Source: Cantharellus purpuraceus (Eukaryota; Basidiomycota; Agaricomycetes; Cantharellales; Hydnaceae). From it: 64,000 nucleotides of DNA. How positions within the stretch are numbered: the stretch's first letter is position 1; every line of letters begins with the position of its first letter. The stretch is from contig JALBUN010000034.1 of NCBI GenBank assembly GCA_025174535.1, forward strand, positions 1,448,001 through 1,512,000, read 5' to 3'. The translations under genes were made by a program, and so were the position numbers. Below the pieces are notes generated by a model that was not told the origin of the DNA, ran no database searches, and was given only the letters and a program-made list of their open reading frames with translations. Below are positions 44,271 to 55,013 of the stretch, in pieces.

Positions 44271-47200
44271 TCAACTTCTCCAGTACTGCGCCAGGTCATG
44301 GATCCGATCAAAAACCACCGTAAAGTAGGAAGTCTCATTCAAGAGTGTCTCGAAGTGCTTTATAGCCTCCTCTTCGGTGAGATCGAGCCTGAATTTCTCC
44401 TGTATTTGTTCATGTACATCTCGATGTTTGATATCTGGGATATTAGCATCCACCATGAGTGCAACCAAGTTAAGAATGAGATTGGCACTCTTGCGAAGGA
44501 TTGTGAACGCGGTAAAGCAAAAGTGTTTGAATCTGGTATAATGAGTTGATCCTGCTCCACCCATAGCGTCTACCATTTCCTTGCACACCTTGACTGGCGG
44601 AGGAAATGGTTTGGGGTCGCGACCCAGAATGTAGCCAAAATCAACTAATGACAGACCATCAACATAGTTGCTAGAAGCACAGATAGACGGGGAACTTACC
44701 ATGAAAGAAATGGCCTTGAAATTGACGAATATCGAATCAGCCATCAAGGAGTACAGTATGGGCTATTTATGTACTTGCCATCAGGTGCTAGGAGCAGATT
44801 GTCGAGATGCCGGTCCCCAACGCCGAGTAGGTACGTAACGACGCAGTAGCCAGCTGCCCACCATTCCTGAGTTGATTTGACCCCCAGTTTCAATAACATT
44901 GACTTACCGCAACTTCGCACGAAGGTGTCAATGACAACGGGCTCCACACCGTAAGTCCCCACGCTACCTTCGTCAGGATGGTGTGCGCGAAGGTAGTTGA
45001 GCAAGGTGGTGTGCTCGCTTACTATTGCGGCAATGGTCTTGCTGGGAATGTACTGCGCCATGCCTTCTAATAGTGCTGTAGCTAGAACATCGTACGGGGA
45101 TAGTTTGAGGTCGAGGTTCTCTTTACGAAGTAATCGGTCCATGAGCGTAAATAATTGGATGACGAGCTGATCCTGTCGCATGTCGTCACCATTCTTAAAG
45201 ATGATAGGATACTCTGAGCCATCTGAGCATTGGAACCATAGCAACATCGGGAAGAGATTGGATTTAAAAACCGAGGATTTTTCGGCATTGATTCCAGTCA
45301 CTTTGATACGTGCGTTCAGCGGCAACGGAAGAGCTGCTATAGAGTTGAGGCTATTTTTGGAATCGGCGATAAAAGCTCTAAGCTTGTCGATTTTCTTTGG
45401 CCTCGCATCTTTAGAAGCACGAAGTTCCTTGGCTCGCGTTGAAAGCGTTTGCAGGAGTTCACCCTGCCTTCGAAAAATCTCTCGTCTCTCCACTCCGCCT
45501 TCAACCTTTACTGTTTGGTAAAAAAAACATGACAATTAAAGCAAGATTTTTCTACTCACCTCAACTAACCTGCTCATAAAACGGAATTCGACTCTGCCAT
45601 ACATCTTGCTCATTATCTTATCTTGAACTTCTACCATAAGATACCAGTGGAATCGATTCCCTAATACCGGATTTAATACACTGCGTTCAATGAGAAAGTC
45701 AGCGAGGCCACTGTCATCATAGGAAATAGCGTTGGTTGCAGAGCGGGAAGACTTTTGGTCACTTGCAGTGCTTTCAAATTTCAAGGCCTGGACCAGCTGT
45801 AAGAGATACAAGAGAAGTTCCTATGTCACACTTGTATTAGAAGACTCATCAAGAGTGATAAGAATCAGAGCAAACATCATCATCCGCTCTCATGAGTTGC
45901 CTTACGGCAAAGCCTCTCACTCGAGAGTCAACCGTGCCAGGTCCAAGGAGTTCGAGGGCGTCGTCAGTATCAATATCTGTCCACATCGGTAGGAGGACTT
46001 CAACGGCTTGTTTGACTTCGCTGGGATCACGCCAGGTGACAGACTTGAGGAATTTGGTCAGGCCACGTTTGTCTCTTGTCAGATAGAAACGGAATTTCCA
46101 GATGAGATCTTTCTCCTCCAGTGTGAGGAGTTGGCTTGGAGGATAATTAAGTATCTCCTAGGACAAAGAGTGACCAACAAGAAGCGATGGAATCCGAAAG
46201 AGTACTTACGCTAAGCTCATCCCGGATCTTGGCATTTGGTTTCAGTTCTCTGTCAAGTGGCCCGTTCCTGTGACTACGAACAAGTCTGCGATGTTTATCT
46301 TCCACAGGATTTTCTCTAGCCATATCAGGATCGACTATAGACCACAAATGCGGATCGGAGGTGATGCTCGAAGAGACTGCGGGCGTGCTAGGAGGATGAA
46401 GAGAATTACTCTGTCCAGCAGTTGACAGAGAAGGGGCAGCTGACTCCTGTTGTGCCATAGAGTCATTATATCAGGAGTGATTGAGGTCGTCAAAGCATAG
46501 AGAACGAACCGGCTCAGTAAAGACAACTGGGAAATCAAAACGTGGAAGGTCGATATAAAGGAAAAGTTTCTTAGATTTTTCCGTTTCAGCCTGGGCGGGA
46601 TGAGGGCTATTTCATCGTCATCGAATGATATCACATACAGCGTGTATTTCTTCCATTCGTCTAAAGACCATCTTGTCTAACCAGTCGGACTTCGGTAGAT
46701 CCCCTCGCTCATATTTTTTCACCAACTTGGTGAGTTGTATGAATTAAGAAGCTCTTCATCTTCAGCATCAACCCATAGCTACACACCTTCTCTAGCCTTC
46801 CCATCTCATCCTTTGCACCCGTCTTGCTCGGGGTACGTGTATCCACTGAGCCGTCAGCTTCTTGGCCGCGCCATAAGAGCAATCTGTGCTTTCCTCTACG
46901 GAGGATACTGTGATGGTTCTTAAGCAGGGTTATACAGTCGACACGCGTAGAAACTGTACCACTTCTTTCCAAATAATCGAAATGTAGAGCCTCCAACAGG
47001 TGTTACCTGACGTGGACCCTCAATATCCCACACTGTGATAGCGATTTGAGAGTTGAGGGATAAATCACAGTATTTGATGGGAAGTGTGATCCATTCGTTC
47101 CACCTGAACACGGGGTGAGCTCTCATAAGCACTTAGCAGATAATTCGTCTAACGTGTAGCTGTTCTTGAATGCCTTGAAGGAAGTGCGATAAGGAACTGT

Positions 47201-47529
47201 AAGGGGTTTGTTGTCCGCTATCAGCTGGCATGTTGCATAGAGGTCGGAGAGGTTTCTTTGATAGTATCAGCGTCTCTACCGAAGAGTTGAGAAGGTAATG
47301 GAGGCTCACGGTGACTGAATGCCTGCAAAACGGTACTCAGGATGATCCAACAATTCCGTGAAAGCCTTAGGCTGTCTCGTTCCTTCGAGTTGTGATCTAT
47401 GCAGTGCAATTCATGAGATAGCCTCAAATGCTTCATGCTGAAACCAGGCTCATACATTCTAAATGTCACATTCAGTTTCAGATCACTAAGCTTCGCGAAG
47501 GTGAAATCCTTGGGATTGTCTTTATCCAT
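44271..47529 (-). CDS. VPS34: Class III phosphatidylinositol 3-kinase Vps34
   Basis: Makes phosphatidylinositol 3-phosphate on endosomes and autophagosomes with Vps15 and Beclin/Atg6. ATG 47529 opens MDKDNPKDFTFAKLSDLKLN; the C2 domain reads EWITLPIKYCDLSLNSQIAI, WDIEGPRQVTPVGGSTFRLF and GKHRLLLWRGQEADG. The linker has LPRFDFPVVFTEP, then an intron at 46447-46509 (GTTCGT donor, length 63) whose splicing removes an in-frame TGA. The helical domain follows (LLTLEEKDLIWKFRFYLTRD, DALELLGPGTVDSRVRGFAV), and the kinase: EYPIIFKNGDDMRQDQLVIQ with the ATP-site Lys, YLLGVGDRHLDNLLLAPDG as catalytic loop, VDFGYILGRDPKPFPPPVK as activation segment. It ends DRIHDLAQYWRS, the membrane-binding C-terminal helix. 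All key kinase residues are present. Divergent from the SHB17-like gene with a 104-bp gap. Confidence 0.93.
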
Positions 47530-47583
47530 CGCGTGCCAAATGGCTTAACCCGGCAGCCACAGGTAAATGGCTAGGAGTTGCTT

Positions 47584-47602
47584 CCGCGGCGCAAAGCCGC
47601 GG
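47584..47602. promoter_or_regulatory. GC-rich inverted repeat in the VPS34/SHB17-like divergent promoter
   Basis: Seven-base arms CCGCGGC and GCCGCGG, perfectly complementary, around the 5-base spacer gcaaa. It lies in the 104-bp gap between the two divergent starts, next to TGACGTT, an ATF/CREB-like half site at 47604-47610. CGG triplets in inverted orientation are the usual target of Zn2Cys6 dimers, but that reading is inference. Confidence 0.45.
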
Positions 47603-47633
47603 CTGACGTTCAGACTCCCGAGAGCGTAGCCCC

Positions 47634-48691
47634 ATGGCTCCTAAACGCCTGCCTAAGCTCTTTCTAGTAAGACACGGGGAAACTGAATGGTTGGTAAAAG
47701 GTGTCATCTGCGTTGCCTGCTGTTCATGACCCATTGGAAAACCTTCTCAGGACAATTAATGGTATGCAGTGACTAGAGTTAACATTGACCTGCAGTATTA
47801 AAGACTTCACCGTACTATATACACACCCTGGGGTATTACCTGCTCAAAGGGCGACATGTGAGCAAATTGCGATGCTTTCAGCACCACGAGTTGATCAGAT
47901 AATGATATTAGACTGGCACCTCTGACATCCCTTTAACAACTAATGGCGAGTCCATAATACAACGTCTAGGGGAGAAGGTTGCGGGCCCAGGAAGTGTGTT
48001 TTCACCAGGGCTGTATATCCATGAGCTCTAACATGGATGTAAGAGCTTATTGATCCCAACCTGGTGACGACTGTGCTGGTCTCCCCCCGCAAACGCGCTC
48101 AGAAAACATTTGAGCTCCTCTTCGCGTGTTCGGAGGTCAAGCCTTCATTTCAAACTGACCAGCGTGTTCGGGAGTGGACGTATGGAGATTATGAAGGGCT
48201 GTTCCTTCATGAGATAGTGAACTTGCGGAAGAAGCAAGGATTAGCCCAGGAAGAAGGCAGTTGGGACATATGGGTTGATGGGTAGGCTGGCAGGTTGACT
48301 ACATGATTGTAGTGTGTGACGCGCTTGTTATTGTCCAGATGTGAAGGTGGGGAGAGCGTGGCGGAAATGACGGCTCGAGTAGACCAAGTGGTCAGCTCCG
48401 TCAAGGAATTGCATTCAGCTTGGGCGAATGACCCTGCTCGCCACGAAAACGACAAAGGGGGCGACATCCTGATTGTTAGCCACGGACATTTCTCGCGCTG
48501 TCTCCTGGCAAGATGGCTAGGGCTTCCTCTTGAGAAAGGCCAACTGTTCTCACTGGATCCTGGAGGCGTAAGTAGATTGCTGTTGAACTCCAGCTTCCGA
48601 TGCTTATCAGCTATTGCAGGTTTGTGTGATGCAATACTATCATGACCTTCAACATACATCAGTTGGTTCCATGAATCTGGGACTCTTGTGA
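47634..48691 (+). CDS. SHB17: Histidine phosphatase, sedoheptulose-1,7-bisphosphatase (Shb17) type
   Basis: Cytosolic phosphatase of the phosphoglycerate mutase fold; yeast Shb17 cleaves sedoheptulose 1,7-bisphosphate into the non-oxidative pentose pathway. ATG 47634 gives MAPKRLPKLFLVRHGETEWT with the phosphorylated His of RHGE, then TGTSDIPLTTNGESIIQRLG, LVTTVLVSPRKRAQKTFELL, and the subfamily mark VREWTYGDYEGLFLHEIVNL, then RKKQGLAQEEGSWDIWVDG and CEGGESVAEMTARVDQVVSS. The second catalytic His is in LIVSHGHFSRCLLARWLGLP. The final exon, joined after DPGG, reads VCVMQYYHDLQHTSVGSMNL then GLL and stop at 48689-48691. The REW-YGDYEG and WDIW-DGCE-GES patterns fit Shb17 better than other phosphoglycerate-mutase-like enzymes. 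The early exons are short and one donor is GTTGGT. Confidence 0.83.
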
Positions 48692-49007
48692 ACTTAGTGT
48701 TGAAGCTAGACAGTCTACTCCTTAAGCAAGCAGGTTGCAATGAAGGGCTAGACATAACAATGCGGAAGTTAGAAACTATCGTGGGTATAGTGATCGCTGT
48801 GAAGGCGAAGCTGAAATAAATGTTCTCTCATGATTGCTTCTGAGAGATCTAATGTAAAGCAACGTGTGTATACTGTACTCTTCCATGCAGAGGACTAGTA
48901 TTCGAAGTCAGATGTTGAGAAGTCACGTGTGAGGTAGAGTGTGACATTGGCTGGCGCGTCGCGCACATGGTACGGAGGCTACGACTGGACGAGCTCGAAC
49001 GACTGCA
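48692..49007. other. Intergenic, 316 bp
   Basis: Between two genes on the plus strand: 3' flank of the SHB17-like gene and promoter of APC6. Nothing else recognised. Confidence 0.5.
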
Positions 49008-52000
49008 ATGAATGCAAATTATGGGCCAATGCCCACTCTACCGTCAGTATCAGGGCGTCCCCGCACGTCCTTGAGCACCTCTTTCTCTTATGGTCCCCAA
49101 TCTCTAGTCAATTCCATTCGTGCATCTGCGGGGTCAGGTTCACCTCTGCACTCAACTCCCAACGCAAGTACATCGGAGATAGGCATTGGAATACCACCCG
49201 CTTTGGACCCAAACAACTCTACTTTTCAAGCCTCTCCACGGACAAAGGCGGAAAGCCAAAGTGGCAAACGGCCCACCAGACACCCGCTTGCAGAATCACG
49301 AAATGGGCCTGGCATGGTCAGTGATCAGGAGGGAGACGATGACGAAGAAGATTTCGGGAATGATTGGACCATGGTAGACAGAATGAGACTGTGGCGACAT
49401 GATGCTTTAATGCAACACCTCTACGAAACAGCTGCCTTTTGGGGCGACAAAGTTCTATCATGGACCAGTACGTAACGCAAAACATTCCATTTGGTTGTCA
49501 GAGTACTGATAATTGTTTCAGATAATCCAAATGATGCCTTTTGGCTTGCCCAAACACATTTCATGACACACCAGTATTCACGCGCAGAACGGTTACTTAC
49601 TCGTCCGTTTCCTCTCACACCACCTCCAGACACACCTTTCTCCTCCCACTCACATTCTCAAGCCTTTCCCATGGGCATATTATCTCCCTCCTCTTCAGTG
49701 CCCCTCACGAATGGCGGGCCCTATCCACATCCTACACAAAAGAGATCACAGAAGGGCCGGGGTAAGGAACCTGCATCAGCCAATGCTCAGTCTTATTCGC
49801 AGTCTCAAGCCGCTGTGGATCCTATGCGCATACCTATACAGTACCCTAATATCTATCATGATCAACTCGCAGGACTTATCGTGGAGATTGGTGGTGTGAA
49901 TGGGCAAGCCGACATGAGTCGACTTGTTGACATGAGTATCGCTTGTCGATATCTTGCTGCACAATGCCAGGTATGTGATTTGTTAATTGAGCTTAGCTTT
50001 GCAAGGGGTGTGGTCCAAGGTCCAGCAGCTTTATTTCTTTCCCGAGATTTGGCCGCATAACCTCCTTTGAGCTTAGATTCTAAGCGTACTCTAGAATGCG
50101 ATACACTTTTTCACTGCTTTCGTTAGGTACGACAAGGCAAGTGGTCCGACGCCTTAGAGATGCTTGGGGAATCAAATCCTTTCAAGGATTCTGGTAGGGC
50201 ATATTTGCCGTTGACTGAAAGGATAGACTCATTGAGTTTTTGTGCAATGCATTCATCAGGAAGAAGCGGGCCCACTATCCCTAATCGTGACGGCGGAATC
50301 AAGGTCAGCATGCTTTTTGCAACTTCCTGAGCGCACATTTATTCTTGTGAACACAGATAGAGGCATCAATGTGTCATCTTCGCGGGTTACTGATGCTCAA
50401 GTTGAATCGGAATGATCGTGCGAAGGAGTGCTTTCTGGAGGCTCTATCGCTCGATGTCAAATGCTATGATGCTTTTGAGCAGCTGGTTGGTGGCGAACTA
50501 ATGCGACCAGAAGAAGGTCGGTATCCTTGCCACTAGCCTTATAGTTACCTTTCCTTGGTGGTTGAAAGTTGACAAATGTTCCAGAGTGGGGGTTTGTGCA
50601 AAGCTTAGCATATAAGGAACAGACCCCTGAAGACGCAGAGTTTGTCAAACTGATATATACAATTAGACTACGAAAAGTATGTTTGGCATTGTTGCTGTCC
50701 ATATATTCCCTTGTGTGCTCACGAGTTTAAACAGTTCAGGCATCTTGAAGAGATGTCTCTAGCTCGTGCGCGACTTGTTGATGAATTTGGTCTCGGAGAC
50801 AATGTCGATGTGCTCTTCGGTTTTGCCGATACATTATATTCGCAATATCGATGGGCGGACTGCCATGCTGTGACTTCGAGGCAAGTCCTATTTGCTAGAC
50901 TTTCTAGACGCAAACCCAAATATTAATAAAGCTTCCAGAATTTTGGAGCTCGTTTCTGTGCATGCACCTACAATGCCACTGCACGTTGCATGCATGCACC
51001 ATCTGCCATATCTACATTCTAAACTGTTTATGTTGGCTCATGAGTTGGTAGAAAAGGAGCCCGAGGCCGCCATAAGCTGGTATACTGTTGGTGTGTGGTA
51101 TCTTACCAGTCGAAAGTGGGGTGAGGCACGTAAATACTTTAGGTATGTCTGTGTCAATCCTGTTTTTTGGTTCGCTGCTTGATGTCATCATATAGTAAAA
51201 CGTCTTTGATGGATCCTCGATTTGGTCCAGCGTGGATTGCATTTGGCCATACATTCGCTATTGAAGGGGAGCACGACCACGCCATCACGGCCTACTCGAC
51301 TTCGGCTCGACTCTTCCAGGGGTATGTTCTCAGCATCTCGTGCGACTTCGACCGCGTATACTAATGTCCCGCAGCTCGCACCTTCCCCTCCTCTACGTTG
51401 GCATGGAGCACCTATGTCTCAGTAACTTGAATTATGCCGACGAGGCCTTGGGTGCTGCCTACCAGATGTGTGACTCAGATCCACTGCTAATAAATGAATT
51501 GGGTGTAATGGCATATCACCGGCGCGAGTAGGTCTTCCAAACGTTCATTAATAATACGACTTACATCGATGTATAGATATACACGCGCATGTGAACTTTT
51601 CACCGTCGCTTTAGAGCAAGCGCAAGTTGATCAAGGGTCAAAGCACGTCTGGGCAACGACCTATGTTAATTTGGGCTCTGCATGCCGCAAAACTGGGTGA
51701 GCGATTGCAATCCCTTAAAGCATTAACACCACTTCATTATGCACGGTACAGTCGTCTAGCAGATGCGAAGAAACATTATTTCAAGGTGCTCGAGATTGAG
51801 CCTCGTCACGCACCAGCGCTTGCTTTTCTTGGCATGGTTCATCACCTCATGGATGAGATAAATCCAGCCATTTTGCGGTACCATGAAGTTTGTTCCCGTC
51901 AGTTCTCTCGTCTTCAACAAATAACGATTCCTGCACAGGCTCTTTCGATCGATCCTTTAAATGCCCACGCGCTTGATTTACTAAATCTGGCTCTAGAGGT

Positions 52001-52217
52001 AGTTGCCGATAGACCACCATTTGGAGGCAGAATTCCAGGGGGTGAGGAAACTTGGCAGAAGATGATGAAGCAGCAATCGGAGGCGGTAGCGAAGAAAACA
52101 GCAGTTGCCGAGAAAGAAAAAAAACCGGCACCAGCTCCACCAGCACCAGTAGCATTAAATCCTGCTGCAGGGAGCTCGATAGATACGTTGCAGGACGTTG
52201 CCATGGCTGATGCATGA
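49008..52217 (+). CDS. CDC16: Anaphase-promoting complex subunit Apc6/Cdc16 (Cut9), TPR protein
   Basis: Scaffold subunit of the APC/C ubiquitin ligase that drives mitotic exit. ATG 49008 starts a Ser/Pro-rich N-terminus and an acidic patch (DQEGDDDEEDFGNDW), then RMRLWRHDALMQHLYETAAF and DAFWLAQTHFMTHQYSRAER, the first TPR helices. A long Ser/Pro-rich insert follows, then RYLAAQCQVRQGKWSDALEM, LRGLLMLKLNRNDRAKECFL, VLFGFADTLYSQYRWADCHA, HVACMHHLPYLHSKLFMLAH, EPEAAISWYTVGVWYLTSRK, DPRFGPAWIAFGHTFAIEGE, LLYVGMEHLCLSNLNYADEA, INELGVMAYHRREYTRACEL, TTYVNLGSACRKTGRLADAK, and EPRHAPALAFLGMVHHLMDE: regular 34-residue TPR units in the Cdc16 order. The C-terminus is Lys/Ala/Pro-rich ending DVAMADA. 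About a dozen introns; small-exon joins are not all checked. Confidence 0.9.
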
Positions 52218-52329
52218 CCACTTAGAGCGAGGGCATTTTGTTGTTACTTATTCCTTTTCCTTCATTTCGGCCAGCAATGCGGTGCCGCTGGTCAATGTAC
52301 TACCTATGTGGAAGTAGCAAGTAGCTAGT
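52218..52329. other. Short gap between convergent genes, 112 bp
   Basis: Separates the APC6 stop from the stop of the minus-strand gene; the two 3' UTRs must be short or overlap. Confidence 0.6.
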
Positions 52330-53325
52330 TTAGTTCAGATGACCTAATGTCCCCTTGCGCATCTTGTCTCGAATATAACGACGTAACACCGGTCTGTTTG
52401 CGGGCCAACTAGCCTGCCAGCCCATAGCGTAACCTGCGGATTTCCCTCCCCATTCTTGCATTGGCCGGAAAAAGCGCGGTGAGGGGCGGTCTCGCACAGC
52501 AGGTTGTTTTCTTTTTCTCTTTTGCTTCGGTTTGCCGTTGACAGCCTGGTCGATGACGGGCACGAGAGGGCAACACTTGACGCAGCTAGACTCCAAATCT
52601 ATTTCATACTCTCTTGACGCAGATGTCTTAGTTGGTGATCGGCGATGCTCAGTGACTAGTAGATTAGGAAGCCGTGATGGATTGATGCTAGGATCCGAAA
52701 GCATGAAAGTGTCAGTTGCAGGGAAAGTCGCCTAGGATATTCTGAGAACTGAGCAGAATTATTCATACCCTGCGAGACAAACCTTCGGGATAGAAGTGCA
52801 AGAAGAAGCCAAAATCCAATTTGCATCTACTGCAGCTTCTTGAGCCCATAATTCTCTCGTTTCTGCCTCATCTGCTGTGTCCTCGGCAGGGCGTTGATGA
52901 CGACTTGTGCACAAGTTGAACGTTAGCCGCTGTACACATCCTGAGGTTTTATGAGACTCACACGCCAGAATGATGGGCAGGCATCAAGCGGATAGGTTGT
53001 GCGGGTAGAGTCCACGAAATTAGACGAAATGCTGGAAACATACTATGTGATACAGTCAAGGCCTATGTTGAGATCACGCACGAATAGCAGCAGGCAGAGT
53101 GTCTACTTCCGTTGACGCGATATTGTCGAGTTTTCGTGGCTTTGTCCTGGGTGGACACATGTCAAAATTGCCTAGGGAGCGGCGGACGACATCGTGGAGT
53201 CGCTGCACCTCCTGAGATAATTCTTGTTCGTGTCGCGGCGTTAAGGCCCCGAACTCCTCATCTGGAAATAGGACAGCTCGACTGGTCAATTGTGTCGAAT
53301 GGGAAGAAGCATGGGGCATATGCAT
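52330..53325 (-). CDS. Unrecognised basic protein, five or so exons
   Basis: I do not recognise a family, but the splicing looks genuine. From ATG 53325 (or 53319, MPHASSHSTQLTSRAVLFPD) the first exon reads FGALTPRHEQELSQEVQRLH then DVVRRSLGNFDMCPPRTKPR, an amphipathic helix and a basic stretch. Short exons follow with good splice signals: MFPAFRLISWTLPAQPIRLM, then RPAEDTADEAETRELWAQEA and AVDANWILASSCTSIPK, then FPATDTFMLSDPSINPSRLP. The C-terminal exon has CVKCCPLVPV (a CxxCC cluster), a run of basic residues (GKPKQKRKRKQPAVRDRPSP) that is a likely nuclear signal, and WGGKSAGYAMGWQASWPANR ending RYIRDKMRKGTLGHLN. A small nuclear protein is likely. It shares a 63-bp gap with the divergent Nop15-like gene. 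Confidence 0.6.
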
Positions 53326-53346
53326 AAGTACAAGTACTAAGAAAGC

Positions 53347-53361
53347 GTGACCGTCAGTCAC
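53347..53361. promoter_or_regulatory. TGAC inverted repeat in a 63-bp divergent promoter
   Basis: GTGAC and GTCAC flank the 5-base spacer cgtca. The whole intergenic region between the two start codons (53326-53388) is 63 bp, so this symmetric site lies within reach of both. TGACTGA/TGACGG parts resemble bZIP half sites; function is inference. Confidence 0.35.
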
Positions 53362-53388
53362 AAGCACTTATTTCACCCGACCTTCATC

Positions 53389-54733
53389 ATGCCTGAACCC
53401 AAAATTCGCCCCAAAGTAACACTCCCCAAGGAGAAGAAGGAGAAGGCAAAGGCGAAGCGCAAACTCGTGGAAGAGGATGCCGATGCTCCATCTCTTGACA
53501 AAAACGGCGCTAGCAAGCCAGCGAAAAAATTGCGCAAAGACGATAGCCCTAATGTGTCACGGACAAATCCCACTCGGCGAAAGCGCTCAGAACCGGATAT
53601 GGTGAAGCATGTGGAGATGGAAGAGGTGAAGACGTCTGAGAAGGTCATGGAGTCTCAGGGCAAGCGAAGGCAGAAATCCAACATGGAGAACAAGCAGAAA
53701 AGAGCACAGTTGAGCGGTGGGGGAGTGCAGAAGGTTGTCGATAAACAACACCATAAACAACACCAGATAGTCCAGGCAGAGACAGATGCCGGTCCAGATG
53801 GAGGGTATGAAAGCGGGAATGGTGGCTCTGTGTCGAAGCAAGCAGAGGAAGAAGAAATCCATCTTCAAGGCTTTTCATCAGAATCTGATTCTTCGGATGA
53901 AGAACTCGGTGGCATCGACGCGCCTCCACTGGATGTTTTGAAATTACCTTCGTTTGCCACTGACGATGCCGCAGTCCAACGGAAGCTCGAGAAGGCGAAA
54001 AAGAATCCAGTAAACCAGATGTTTTTTTTGCGCTGGCTTGCATGCTCACACCAGTTTTTGGCGTAGACAGAAGATAAAGGGGTGATATATCTAGGTCGTA
54101 TACCCCATGGTTTTTATGAAGACCAAATGCGGAACTACTTCTCCCAGTTTGGAGACGTAACTCGCCTTCGTTTATCCCGTAATAAAAAGGTGTGCATCTA
54201 GGTTCAATTTTCGGTATTGATTGAACTGAGGAAGTTCTGTCCGGAAAGACTGGAAAGTCGAAGCATTATGCATTCATCGAGTTCAGTTCTTCCACAGTCG
54301 CTACAATCGTATGCGAGACTATGAACAATTATCTTCTTCTTGGTCACATACTCCAATGCAAACTCATCCCAAAGGATCAAGTCCATCCTGAACTCTGGAT
54401 CGGGGCAAATAAAAAGTGGCGATTCGTTCCAAGGGATAGAATAGCACGTGTAAAACAAAATAAGGTTGGTTTTTGGTATTATCATGATTTATTCATATTT
54501 ACGAAGTGGTTTTCAGCCCCGTACACAGGAAGAGCGGGACCGTGCGGAAGCGAAACTTGTCGCTCGTCAAAAGAAGAAGCAGGCCAAAATACTCGCTTCT
54601 GGCATTCAATACGATTTCGCAGATGTTGCATATGTGCGTCCAGCCATTTATTACCCTCTGCCCCAACGGCTCATGTTGTTCACGTCTGATTTTCGTTACA
54701 TAGAAACCCGAGGTTCTTGAAGGCATTAGTTAG
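53389..54733 (+). CDS. NOP15: Nucleolar RRM protein, Nop15/NIFK type
   Basis: Pre-60S ribosome biogenesis factor. ATG 53389 starts a Lys-rich, low-complexity N-terminus ([20 protein letters not shown]) with acidic patches ([17 protein letters not shown]). The single RNA-recognition motif follows: [20 protein letters not shown] (RNP2), [16 protein letters not shown], then after an intron [20 protein letters not shown] (RNP1), and [20 protein letters not shown]. The [13 protein letters not shown] stretch and the downstream basic [20 protein letters not shown] and [20 protein letters not shown] are typical of NIFK/Nop15. For the end, splicing 54634-54703 (GTGCGT...ACATAG) gives [12 protein letters not shown] and stop at 54731-54733; reading through would stop at 54718-54720 instead. 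I prefer the spliced end because the donor and acceptor are good. Confidence 0.87.
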
Positions 54734-55013
54734 CGTTAGTAAACATGCATAGATGTGATGTGATTATACTGTCAAGTATGCGGGAAAGTCGACTGGAGAC
54801 TTCTGAGCCCGAGCGAATGTGTGAGTAGTTGAGGTAGCCTAAGCTTAAGTCAAGGACTCCTACACCGAGACTTGAAGTTCATATTCTACACCCTTGCCTT
54901 TTCACAGTACTGTGCATTATATCTAGTGCATCTATGTGGGTATATCCCAATGATTCTTCTAAAGTAAGAGCAGGGTGATAATATGAATAGTCATGACTCT
55001 TTCCCGCATGTTT
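54734..55013. other. Intergenic between convergent genes, 280 bp
   Basis: Between the Nop15-like and Sec14-like stops. No supported feature. Confidence 0.5.

Noticed and set aside
46441..46509. In-frame TGA in the middle of VPS34, suggesting a broken kinase gene
   Set aside because: A 63-nt intron with a GTTCGT donor and CAACAG acceptor removes it and keeps the frame; the rest of the gene is intact.
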